Shown: positions 17,815-25,552 of the stretch, piece by piece
How the letters are laid out: every line of letters begins with the position of its first letter
Position numbering within the stretch: the stretch's first letter is position 1
Notes under the pieces: generated by a model
Told to the model about the DNA's origin: nothing
Databases searched by the model: none
What the model saw: only the letters and a program-made list of their open reading frames with translations
Program-made: the position numbers and the translations under genes
Assembly (NCBI RefSeq): GCF_013839445.1
Contig: NZ_JACDIT010000004.1
Location: 124,001-188,000 of the forward strand
Source: Chthonobacter albigriseus
GTDB taxonomy: Bacteria; Pseudomonadota; Alphaproteobacteria; Rhizobiales; Pleomorphomonadaceae
Length of the DNA: 64,000 nucleotides
Direction: 5' to 3'

Positions 17815-18927
17815 TTATGAAATCAGTGTGCTTTTCAGCCTCTCCTCATCGAGTTCGTAGCCCATGCCGGGCGTGTCGGAGAGGCGGATCCAGCCGTCGG
17901 CGTCGACGCTGAACGGCACCGTCATCATGAAGTCGCGACGCGCGAGGCTCCACTCCGGCGGATCGTACGGGAACTCCAGGAATTTGGCATCGGAAAGTGC
18001 AGCCGTAAGGTGCGCGTTCGCGACCACGCCCATTCCGTTCGTCCAGGTATGCGGGGTGAAGGCGACGTTCGCCTCCTGCGCCATCAGCGCCACGCGGCGC
18101 AGGCCCGTGATGCCGCCGACCAGCGCCGCGTCTGGCTGCAGCACATCCAGGCAGCCGTCGCGGACGAGGTCGCGGAAGACGGACAGCTCGCGGGTCATTT
18201 CCCCGCCGGCGATCCGCACGTCGACCATCTGGCGGAGCTGGCGCATGCCATCCCGGTCGGCCCGGTGCAGCGGCTCCTCCATCCAGTAGACGCCAAGTCG
18301 CTCCAGCTCGCGACCGACCTGCAGCGCGTCCTTGAGCGTCCAGGGCGCGACCGTGTCCCACGGCATCCGCCAACCCTGGTTGCAGTCGACCATCAGCGTC
18401 AGCCGATCTCCGACCCGCGCCCGGACCGCCTCGAGGGCTCTGATGTCGTCCTGCCACTTGCCGCGCTGGAAGCGGATCTTCATCGCCGGATAGCCCTCGG
18501 CGATGAAACGTTCTGCCGCGTCGGCCATCCCCGCGGGATCGCGCAGCGTGCCGGACGAGGCATAGGCGCGGACCTTGTCGTTGAGGCCGCCGAGCAGCTT
18601 CCACACGGGTTGGCCGGTGATCTTGCCGGCAAGGTCCCAGAGCGCCAGGTCGAGCGGCCAGGACCGACCGTAGTGGAAGTCGAGGTGCGAGAGCACCCGG
18701 TAGTGCCGCTCCAGCAGCATCGGATCCTGCCCGACGAACAGGTGCTCGTGGCCGGCAAAGCCGAGCATCAGGTCGCCTGAGGCCACGCCGACATGACCGT
18801 CGTCAGTCGCGACCCGCACGATGGTCGCGTCGAAATGGGTGCGCGGCCGGCTGTCCCACGACGCCACGAAGGGCGGCTCCAGCGGCAGCCGGTGATGGGT
18901 GATCGTGATCCGCTCGATCCTGCTCAA
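17815..18927 (-). CDS. Enolase-superfamily enzyme, mandelate racemase subgroup (acid-sugar dehydratase-like)
   Basis: A 370-residue enolase-superfamily protein. Metal ligands are Asp181 (MVDCNQGW), Glu217 or 218 (WMEEPL) and Glu243 (AGGEMTRE). The general-base side shows Lys150-x-Arg152 and the His293-Asp266 dyad (TPHTWTNG; QPDAAL), which places it in the mandelate racemase subgroup rather than the muconate-lactonising/betaine-epimerase subgroup, where a second Lys replaces Glu243's neighbourhood. Typical reactions abstract a proton next to a carboxylate, mostly dehydrating acid sugars. I place the start at TTG 18927, only 10 bp after the aldehyde dehydrogenase stop and behind a GAGGG; no ATG fits the conserved N-terminus. 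The substrate is unknown. Confidence 0.87.
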   Translation of the reverse strand: MSRIERITITHHRLPLEPPFVASWDSRPRTHFDATIVRVATDDGHVGVASGDLMLGFAGHEHLFVGQDPMLLERHYRVLSHLDFHYGRSWPLDLALWDLAGKITGQPVWKLLGGLNDKVRAYASSGTLRDPAGMADAAERFIAEGYPAMKIRFQRGKWQDDIRALEAVRARVGDRLTLMVDCNQGWRMPWDTVAPWTLKDALQVGRELERLGVYWMEEPLHRADRDGMRQLRQMVDVRIAGGEMTRELSVFRDLVRDGCLDVLQPDAALVGGITGLRRVALMAQEANVAFTPHTWTNGMGVVANAHLTAALSDAKFLEFPYDPPEWSLARRDFMMTVPFSVDADGWIRLSDTPGMGYELDEERLKSTLIS

Positions 18928-18937
18928 GGCCCTGCCC

Positions 18938-20449
18938 TCACCCGAAGTGCGTCCAGACCGTCTTGAAGTCCATGTACTTGTCGATCGCGTGCGGGCTCCG
19001 GTCGCGCCCGAAGCCGGACTGCTTGAAGCCGCCGAACGGCGTCGCCAAGCTCGACCGGTCATAGGTGTTGACCCAGACCGTCCCGGCGCGGATCGCCGAC
19101 GACAAACGGTGGGCCTTGCCCATGTCGGCGGTCCATACGGCCGCGGCGAGACCGTAGATCGTGTCGTTGGCGAGCCTGACCGCATCGGCCTCGTCGTCGA
19201 ACGGGATCACCGCGAGGACCGGCCCGAAGATCTCCTCGCGCTCGACCCGCATGCCGGGCTTGACCTCGTCGAGGACGGTGGCTTCAACATAGGCGCCGCC
19301 GGGGAGATGATCCGCCCGCCGTCCGCCGATGGCGACGACGGCGCCCTCCTTGCGGCCGATGTCCACATAGGAGAGCACGCGGTCGGCATGCCGCGCCTCC
19401 ACCAGCGCCGCCATTTTCGAGGACGGATCAAGCGCGTGGCCGAGGCTGATGGTGGCCGCGTGGGCGGCGATCCGCTCCACCAGCCGATCCTTGATCCGCC
19501 GATCCACGATCACCCGCGATCCGGCATGGCAGGTCTCGCCCTGGTTGTAGAAGATCCCCCAGGCGATGGCGCTCGCGGCGGCGTCGAGGTCGCCGCAATC
19601 GGCCAGCACCACGTGCGGGCTCTTACCGCCGCATTCGAGCGCCACGCGCTTCATGTTCGACTGGCCCGAGGCGACGAGCATGAGCTTGCCGACCTCGGTC
19701 GAGCCGGTGAACGTGATCATGTCCACGTCGCCGTGGAGGGCGAGCGGGGCGCCAGCCGTCTCGCCGAAACCCGTCACGACGTTGAGCACGCCGTCCGGCA
19801 GCCCCGCGTCGGCCGCGAGTCTGGCGAGCAGCAGGGCCGACAGCGGCGACTGCTCCGCCGGCTTCAGCACGACCGAGTTGCCCGCGACCAGCGCCGGTCC
19901 GAGCTTCCAGGCGGTGATGATCAGCGGGTAGTTCCACGGCACGATCGCGCCGACGACGCCGAGCGGCTCGCGGCGGATCAGCGCGAGGTCGTTCGGACCG
20001 GTGGGCGCGACCTCGTCCACGAGCTTGTCGGCGAACTCGGCGTAGTACTGGATGCAGTCCGCCGCGAACGGCGCGTCGACCGCCAGCGAATCGGAGATCG
20101 GCTTGCCGACGTCCAGCGTCTCCAGAAGGCCGAGCTCCTGCGTGTGGCTGCGGATCAGGTCGGCAAACCGGTGCAGGACCGCCTTCTTTTGCTTGGGCTC
20201 TAGGGAGCGCCAGCGGCCGTCCTCGAACGCCGCGCGCGCGGCCGACACCGCTCGGTCGACGTCGGCGGCCGCCCCGCTCGCGACCTCTGCGATCACCCGC
20301 CCGTCCACCGGCGACACCTTGGCGAAGGTCTCGCCCGACGCGGCGTCGACGAAGCGCCCGTCGATGAAGAGGCGGCTTTCCGGACGCAGCACCCCGGCGG
20401 CGGTCTCCCAGTCGGCGCGGGTTGCGGGGAAGGTGGCGGGCTTGTTCAT
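18938..20449 (-). CDS. Aldehyde dehydrogenase family protein
   Basis: A 503-residue NAD(P)-dependent aldehyde dehydrogenase. The conserved VPWNYPL segment, the general base in ALECGGKSPHVV and the catalytic Cys in NQGETCHAGSRV are all present, as is the C-terminal PFGGFKQSGFGRD. It resembles the gamma-glutamyl-gamma-aminobutyraldehyde and betaine-aldehyde dehydrogenase branch, fitting amine-derived aldehydes, but the substrate is not certain. It lies 31 bp downstream of the iron alcohol dehydrogenase gene and 10 bp ahead of the enolase-like gene, so all three are likely cotranscribed. Confidence 0.93.
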   Translation of the reverse strand: MNKPATFPATRADWETAAGVLRPESRLFIDGRFVDAASGETFAKVSPVDGRVIAEVASGAAADVDRAVSAARAAFEDGRWRSLEPKQKKAVLHRFADLIRSHTQELGLLETLDVGKPISDSLAVDAPFAADCIQYYAEFADKLVDEVAPTGPNDLALIRREPLGVVGAIVPWNYPLIITAWKLGPALVAGNSVVLKPAEQSPLSALLLARLAADAGLPDGVLNVVTGFGETAGAPLALHGDVDMITFTGSTEVGKLMLVASGQSNMKRVALECGGKSPHVVLADCGDLDAAASAIAWGIFYNQGETCHAGSRVIVDRRIKDRLVERIAAHAATISLGHALDPSSKMAALVEARHADRVLSYVDIGRKEGAVVAIGGRRADHLPGGAYVEATVLDEVKPGMRVEREEIFGPVLAVIPFDDEADAVRLANDTIYGLAAAVWTADMGKAHRLSSAIRAGTVWVNTYDRSSLATPFGGFKQSGFGRDRSPHAIDKYMDFKTVWTHFG

Positions 20450-20480
20450 GACACGTCCAGTCGGGCTGCAGGCGTTTCGG

Positions 20481-21629
20481 TCATTCCTGTTCCAGCACGC
20501 GGCGGGCGAAGACGAGGAGATCGTCGTCCGTCACCGGCCGCGCGTTCGACCGACGCATCGGCGCGTTCTCCGGCGCGGCCATCTTGGCGGCGAGCGCCTC
20601 GGCGGTGAGGTCGTCGAAACCCTCGCCCCGCAGCGAAACCTTGACGCCCGAGGCGCGAAGGAGCCGCTCGTAGGCGCCGGCGAGAGCCGCTGCCCCGCCC
20701 TGCTCACCCATGGCGGAAGCGACGGCGGTGAACCGCCCGTCCGGGTCCTGCTCGGCGTTCCAGGCGAGCGTGGCGAGCACGGCCACACCGACGGCCCGGC
20801 CGTGGTGGATCGGCCGGAGCGAAGCGAGCGCGTGGCCGATGTTGTGCCCGATCGCTGTGCCCGCGTTGTCGATGGCGACGCCGGCGAGCGCGGCGGCGAG
20901 CTGCAGCCCGGCGCGGGCCTTCAGGTCGCCGGGCGACTGCACGGCGGTGAGCAGGTGGCGCGCGACGAGGCCGATGGCGGCATGGGCGTAGACGTCGTTG
21001 GCGGCGGTCGCGTTGACGTTGGTGGAGGCTTCCATGGCATGGACGAAGGCGTCGATGCCGGTGGCGGCGGTGAGGTGGGCCGGCAGGCCGACGGTGACGG
21101 TGGGGTCGAGCACGACCTCCTCCGCCTTCATCTCGTCGCCCCAGAGCCAGGTCTTGGAACCGTCGGGAAGGGTGAGGACGGAGACGCGCGTCGTCTCCGA
21201 ACCGGTGCCGGATGTGGTCGGAATGCAGATCTTGGGCAGCGGCCGGACGGGCAGCGGGTTCGCGCAGAGCGCGTAGTCGGAGGCCGGACGGCTGCCCGGC
21301 GCGATGCAGGCGACCGCCTTGCCGAGGTCGAGCGCCGAGCCGCCGCCGAGCGCGACGACCAGCGCGGCCTTTTCGGCCCGGGCGATGTCGGCGGCCGCAT
21401 CGGTGGAAGACGTCGTCGGGTCCGACTTGAAGGCGTCGAACACCAGCGGCGCGAAGCCGGCCGCGGCGAGGCTGGCGACCGCACGGTCGGTGATGCCGGA
21501 CGCCTTGAGGCCGGGGTCGGCCACCAGGAGAACCGCTGCGCCCGCGGGCGCATGCCGAGCGGCGAGCGCCCCGATGCGGTCGAGGGCGCCGTCTTCCTGG
21601 ATCATTCTGGGTACGCGGTCGAGCATCAC
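20481..21629 (-). CDS. Iron-containing alcohol dehydrogenase family protein
   Basis: A 382-residue group III alcohol dehydrogenase. The NAD-binding GGGSALDLGKAVA and the metal-site segments DAFVHAMEASTN and GHNIGHALASLRPIHHGRAVG are conserved. Family members interconvert alcohols with aldehydes or reduce maleylacetate. Coupled with the aldehyde dehydrogenase it could oxidise an alcohol to an acid in two steps. It starts 82 bp after the stop of the large flavin/GcvT gene in the same direction. Confidence 0.9.
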   Translation of the reverse strand: MMLDRVPRMIQEDGALDRIGALAARHAPAGAAVLLVADPGLKASGITDRAVASLAAAGFAPLVFDAFKSDPTTSSTDAAADIARAEKAALVVALGGGSALDLGKAVACIAPGSRPASDYALCANPLPVRPLPKICIPTTSGTGSETTRVSVLTLPDGSKTWLWGDEMKAEEVVLDPTVTVGLPAHLTAATGIDAFVHAMEASTNVNATAANDVYAHAAIGLVARHLLTAVQSPGDLKARAGLQLAAALAGVAIDNAGTAIGHNIGHALASLRPIHHGRAVGVAVLATLAWNAEQDPDGRFTAVASAMGEQGGAAALAGAYERLLRASGVKVSLRGEGFDDLTAEALAAKMAAPENAPMRRSNARPVTDDDLLVFARRVLEQE

Positions 21630-21711
21630 GGCGGTTCAGCCCCCCTCGGCTGCAGGCAGTGGACTGCACGTCTTCGGACCGGCCCTCCCCCGTCCGGGAG
21701 GACGGCCCCCT

Positions 21712-24186
21712 TCAGGCCCTCAGCTTCTTCCCCTCCGGGTCGTAGAGCGGATCGTTGGCGACCGTCGCGGCGAAGCGCTGGCCGAGATACTCCACCTCCA
21801 GCGCCTCGCCCGTGGTGGCGAGTTCCACCGGCAGGTAGGCGTAGGCGATCATCTTGCGCACCGCGTAGCCGTAGTTGGCACTGGTGACGTAGGCGACCGG
21901 TTTGCCGTCCTTCAGCACCGGCTCCTTGCCGAGCAGCACGCCGGCCGGATCGTCGAGCGTGATGCAGCAGAGCTTGGAACCGACGCCCTTCGCCTTCTGC
22001 GTCTCGATCGCGCCGCGGCCGATGAAGTCGCCCTTCTTCAGGTTCACCGACCAGCCGAGCCCGGCCTCCAGCGCCGTATGGTCGCCGGTCAGATCCGCCC
22101 CGGCGAGGCGGTAGCCTTTCTCGATGCGCAGGCTGTCGAGCGCGCCGATGCCGCACTGGACGAGCCCGTGCTCGGCGCCGGCCGCGACCAGCAGGTCCCA
22201 GGCCGCGCGGCCGTGCGGCGCCGGCACGTAGAGCTCGAAGCCGAGTTCGCCGGCATAGGAGATGCGCAGCGCCCGGGCCGCGACGTAGCCGATCGTGATC
22301 TCGCGGGACTTGTAGTAGGGCAGCCCGGCGTCGGAGACGTCGCTGTCCGATACGGCCGCCAGGATCTCGCGCGCCTTCGGGCCCCAGAGGCCGATGCCGC
22401 AGAGCTCGTGCGTGACGTTGCGGATGCGCAGCTTGTCCGCGCCGAGCCCCTTGGCGCGGGCGACGCGCTGCATGTGGGCGAGGTCGGAGAGACCCGATCC
22501 GGTGCCGGTGAGGATCAGGAACTCCGCCTCGCCGGTCCGCGTCACCACCATGTCGGACATCACGCCGCCGCGCTGGTTGAGCATGCAGGTGTAGACCACC
22601 TGCCCGACCGCCTTGTTGACGTCGTTGGCGAGCACATAGTTGAGGAAGGTCGCCGCTTCGGGGCCCTCCACGACCAGCTTGGTGAAGGTGGAGATATCGT
22701 AGAGGCCGGCGGAATGGCGGGTGGCGAGCGCCTCGGCGCCCTGGATCGGCGACCATTCATAGGCCGCCCAGCCCTCGCGCTTCGGCAGGTCCAGGTTGGC
22801 GGTGAGGTGCGCGTTGGCCTCGTTCCAGGCCGGGCGCTCCCAGCCGGCGACTTCCCAGAAATGGGCGCCGTTGGCCAGATGCCGGTCGTGCATCGGCGAG
22901 GTTCTGAGGCCGCGCGCCACGGTCGGCACCGCCAGCGGATGGATGATGTCGTAGACCTCGCGGTACTGCTGCGAGCCGCGGTCGTTGACGTATCTGCGCG
23001 TGGTCTGGAACTTGGCGAAGCGGTTGACGTCGGACTCGCGGATGTCGACGCCCGGATCGCCCTCGATCATCCAATGCGCCATCGAGCGGCCGATGCCGGC
23101 CGAGTGGGTGATCCAGACGCCCTCGCAGACCCAGAAGCCCGGCAGCTCCGCGTGCTCGCCCATCAGCGGCATGCCGTCGGGCGGGAAGGAGAAGATGCCG
23201 TTGAAGGCATCGGCGTTGGCGACGTCCTTGACCAGCGGGAAGAGGTTCACCGTGGCGCGGTGGCACTCCTCGAAGTGCTCCGGCGTGAACTCCATGCAAG
23301 ACGGCATGCGCGGCGCCAGCTTGAACGGCAGCAGCGTTTCCGCGTCCACCGGCAGCGGCGCGTGGCGGTAGTTGCCGATGCCGAACTGGCCGAAGTGCTG
23401 GCGGAAGTAGAGCGAGTTGTCCTGCGCGCGGATCAGCGGCATGACGCTTTCGATCGTGCCGCCCTGGCTGAGCTCGGTAAGCGCCGGCAGATCCTCGGTC
23501 TTGACGTACTGGTGCTGCATCGGCTGCAGCGAGATCGGCACGCCGGCGAGGCGGCCGACCTTGGGGCCCCAGATGCCGGCGCAGCAGAGCACCATCTCCG
23601 CCTCGATCCGGCCCTTGTCGGTGACGACGGCGGACACGCGGCCGTTGGTGCGCTCGAAACCGGTGACCTCCACTTCGCCGTGGAAGTCGATGCCGGCCGC
23701 CCGCGCCGCGATGCCCATCGCCTCGGCGGCGAGCAGCGGACGGCCGATGCAGTCGTCCGGCACATAGAGGCCGCCGTGGATTTTCGTCTCGTCGATGATC
23801 GGGATGTGCTTCTTGACCTCGGACGGGGTCAGGATCTCGCCCGGGATGCCCCAGCTCTGCTGCAGCCCGCGCCGGCGCTTGGCCTCCTGCAGGCGCTCCG
23901 CCGTTTCGGCGAGCTCGATGCCGCCGAGGAAGGCCGCGCCGGTCTTGCCGTCCACCTCGAGGCCGGCGAACAGGCCGATGGTGTAGCGCGCCCAGGTCGA
24001 CATGGTGCGCGACGTGTTGGTCTGGAACATGCCGCCGGGCGCATGGCTGGTGGACCCGCCGGTGCGGAACAGCGGTCCCTGGTCGATGACCACCACATCG
24101 GTGACGCCGAGCTTGGCCAGGTGGTAGGCGGTCGACGTGCCGGCGATGCCTGCGCCGATGATGACGATGCGCGCCCGATCCCGCAT
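21712..24186 (-). CDS. FAD-dependent oxidoreductase with GcvT domains (dimethylglycine/sarcosine dehydrogenase-like)
   Basis: An 824-residue two-part enzyme. The first half is a DAO-type flavoprotein with the dinucleotide motif IVIIGAGIAGTSTAYHLAKLG split here as IVIIGAGIAG and TSTAYHLAKLG; a His in GGSTSHAPGG sits where dimethylglycine dehydrogenase binds FAD covalently. The second half (from about residue 430) is an aminomethyltransferase (GcvT) fold with a predicted tetrahydrofolate site. Such enzymes oxidise N-methyl groups and pass the one-carbon unit to folate. It is the first gene of the catabolic block, so the promoter should lie between here and the retron. Confidence 0.92.
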   Translation of the reverse strand: MRDRARIVIIGAGIAGTSTAYHLAKLGVTDVVVIDQGPLFRTGGSTSHAPGGMFQTNTSRTMSTWARYTIGLFAGLEVDGKTGAAFLGGIELAETAERLQEAKRRRGLQQSWGIPGEILTPSEVKKHIPIIDETKIHGGLYVPDDCIGRPLLAAEAMGIAARAAGIDFHGEVEVTGFERTNGRVSAVVTDKGRIEAEMVLCCAGIWGPKVGRLAGVPISLQPMQHQYVKTEDLPALTELSQGGTIESVMPLIRAQDNSLYFRQHFGQFGIGNYRHAPLPVDAETLLPFKLAPRMPSCMEFTPEHFEECHRATVNLFPLVKDVANADAFNGIFSFPPDGMPLMGEHAELPGFWVCEGVWITHSAGIGRSMAHWMIEGDPGVDIRESDVNRFAKFQTTRRYVNDRGSQQYREVYDIIHPLAVPTVARGLRTSPMHDRHLANGAHFWEVAGWERPAWNEANAHLTANLDLPKREGWAAYEWSPIQGAEALATRHSAGLYDISTFTKLVVEGPEAATFLNYVLANDVNKAVGQVVYTCMLNQRGGVMSDMVVTRTGEAEFLILTGTGSGLSDLAHMQRVARAKGLGADKLRIRNVTHELCGIGLWGPKAREILAAVSDSDVSDAGLPYYKSREITIGYVAARALRISYAGELGFELYVPAPHGRAAWDLLVAAGAEHGLVQCGIGALDSLRIEKGYRLAGADLTGDHTALEAGLGWSVNLKKGDFIGRGAIETQKAKGVGSKLCCITLDDPAGVLLGKEPVLKDGKPVAYVTSANYGYAVRKMIAYAYLPVELATTGEALEVEYLGQRFAATVANDPLYDPEGKKLRA

Positions 24187-24390
24187 GAACCCACTCCTCC
24201 GACCGCCCGAATGCAGCGGAACCTAGGCTCGCGAAAAGCGACGGCGGTGTAAAAGGACAGGCGCGACATGAGGGGCCGCGAATGCGACACGGATGACGGG
24301 AACGTTCAAGTGGAATGAAGACGAACCGAACCACATGACGGCGGAACGCGGAACATGGGCGAAGGCTCAGCAAAAAGGAAGCCTGCTGTG
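24187..24390. other. Gap between the catabolic block and the retron promoter
   Basis: About 200 bp without a convincing gene. It should contain the minus-strand promoter of the catabolic block and the left edge of the AT-richer retron island. A short stem (AGGCT / AGCCT at 24364-24382) was seen but has no clear role. No attachment site, direct repeat or integrase remnant was recognised. Confidence 0.5.
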
Positions 24391-24420
24391 TTGACAGGCC
24401 GCCCGAATCTGATCGATAGT
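24391..24420 (+). promoter_or_regulatory. Predicted promoter of the retron transcript
   Basis: A consensus -35 box TTGACA (24391-24396) is followed after 18 bp by GATAGT (24415-24420, four of six matches to TATAAT). Transcription would start near 24426-24428, inside or at the beginning of the a1 arm of the retron RNA. This agreement with the RNA boundary supports both predictions. Confidence 0.65.
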
Positions 24421-24422
24421 TT

Positions 24423-24599
24423 ACACGCTTTACGCGAGTGGGCTGAAAAGCCTTGTCGGGCGATACGCCAGACATGTCTGCATTGAACGAGAATGGCGCC
24501 TCGGATTGGCCTTGGCTTTCCTTGCCCCTTCGGGCCGCTCTCTTCGTTCGCTTCAAGAAAAGCCAAGGCCAATCCGAGCCTTGCGAAGGTAAAGCGTGT
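24423..24599 (+). ncRNA. Retron msr-msd non-coding RNA
   Basis: The primer-template RNA of the retron. The a1 arm ACACGCTTTAC (24423-24433) is perfectly complementary to the a2 arm (24589-24599). After a1 come GCGAG, where the branching G is likely 24434 or 24436, a GGCT-GAAA-AGCC hairpin (24441-24452) and a second hairpin (24455-24473), forming msr. The msd part is one long hairpin: 24500-24524 pairs with 24554-24578, with 24 of 25 positions matched and the outer 20 bp perfect. CTGCATTGAA at 24478-24487 looks, from memory, like a segment of the Ec86 msr. The a2 arm overlaps the effector start codon. The exact msDNA ends cannot be read from sequence. Confidence 0.85.
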
Positions 24600-25552
24600 T
24601 ATTCAGCAACGAGACGAGCGAGTTTCTGAGGCTAATCGACTTCGAAAATTCGAAGATCGTGCTGCCTCGGAAACTCGTGTTTTTGTGCGGTGGCAAGGCT
24701 TCCCGCATCGCTGGATCACCATCCTCACTTCGCGAGTTGCTGCTTCAGAAATCATCAGAAACGGGTTCTGAAGGCAGAATTGGAGAAGCGGAGGTTTTGT
24801 TAGCAGAAGATGCAGTTTCGGCATTGGCAAAAAGCGCCTTTAAGAACCTATTGGATTTGGAAGAATTCATTGCCGCTATTGTACAGTCCGTGATACTTAT
24901 TGTCGAAAGCCCTGGATCGATGTGTGAACTTGGAGCGTTCGTAAAAACTCGTGAAATACGCGAAAAGTTGATCGTTGTGCTGCAAGGTGAGTTCAAAAAC
25001 GTCCAATCTTTCATAACTGTTGGAGCTGTTGCATATTTGGAGGAGCAGTATGCCCCGTCCCAAATACTGGCGTTTCACTGGAATACAAGTCGCGAACAGG
25101 TAGTTTCTGCCCCAGACTACATGCTAAGTGAGATGCTATTGGCAATACCGGATGCGATGGCGCAGGTCCAAGCGGATCACCAACTCGAGGCGTTTAGAAG
25201 CGATCGAATTGGGCACCTTATTTATTTAACGCTAAGCTTCTGCCATGTTCTGCGCGCTGCCAAATTAGCGGATCTAAAGCTATGCTTTTCTGATGCTGGC
25301 TTCGGAATCGAAGAGATAACAATTAGGCGGTGTTTAGACACATTGATAATCTGCAAACTTGTCAAAGCTGTTGAGCATGGAAGGCTCACTTACTACGTTT
25401 CCCTTGCAGACCGCATGCCATTAGAGATTGCATTCAAGAATGGGACACCAAATAGAGACCGCGATACTTTGCGTTGGGTTACACGAATAGCCGAATCAAT
25501 CGAGAATAATGAGAAGCATCGAACCGAAATGTTTCGGGACCACCGTCGATGA
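24596..25552 (+). CDS. Retron effector: nucleoside-deoxyribosyltransferase-like toxin (Ec86/St85 family)
   Basis: A 318-residue effector. The N-terminal domain resembles nucleoside deoxyribosyltransferases: FLCGG at 29-33, and ESPGSMCELGAF at 104-115 with Glu104 or Glu111 as candidate catalytic residues. The C-terminal part (about 200-280) looks like a winged-helix DNA-binding domain. This arrangement matches the Ec86 effector and RcaT of retron Sen2/St85, which are held inactive by RT-msDNA and released on phage infection. The start is GTG 24596 with GAAGG 6 nt upstream; FLCGG then falls at the same distance from the N-terminus as in Ec86, by recollection. Its stop overlaps the RT start by 4 bp. 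Lower G+C than the neighbours. Confidence 0.87.
   Translation: MLFSNETSEFLRLIDFENSKIVLPRKLVFLCGGKASRIAGSPSSLRELLLQKSSETGSEGRIGEAEVLLAEDAVSALAKSAFKNLLDLEEFIAAIVQSVILIVESPGSMCELGAFVKTREIREKLIVVLQGEFKNVQSFITVGAVAYLEEQYAPSQILAFHWNTSREQVVSAPDYMLSEMLLAIPDAMAQVQADHQLEAFRSDRIGHLIYLTLSFCHVLRAAKLADLKLCFSDAGFGIEEITIRRCLDTLIICKLVKAVEHGRLTYYVSLADRMPLEIAFKNGTPNRDRDTLRWVTRIAESIENNEKHRTEMFRDHRR

Noticed and set aside
17815-18927. Assignment as hydroxyproline-betaine 2-epimerase (HpbD)
   Set aside because: The neighbourhood is similar, but HpbD uses two lysines; this protein has Glu243 and a His-Asp dyad typical of another subgroup.
21304-24252. A 982-codon plus-strand open frame opposite the GcvT-type flavoenzyme
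   Set aside because: Shadow of a strongly conserved minus-strand gene; low-complexity composition and no domain.
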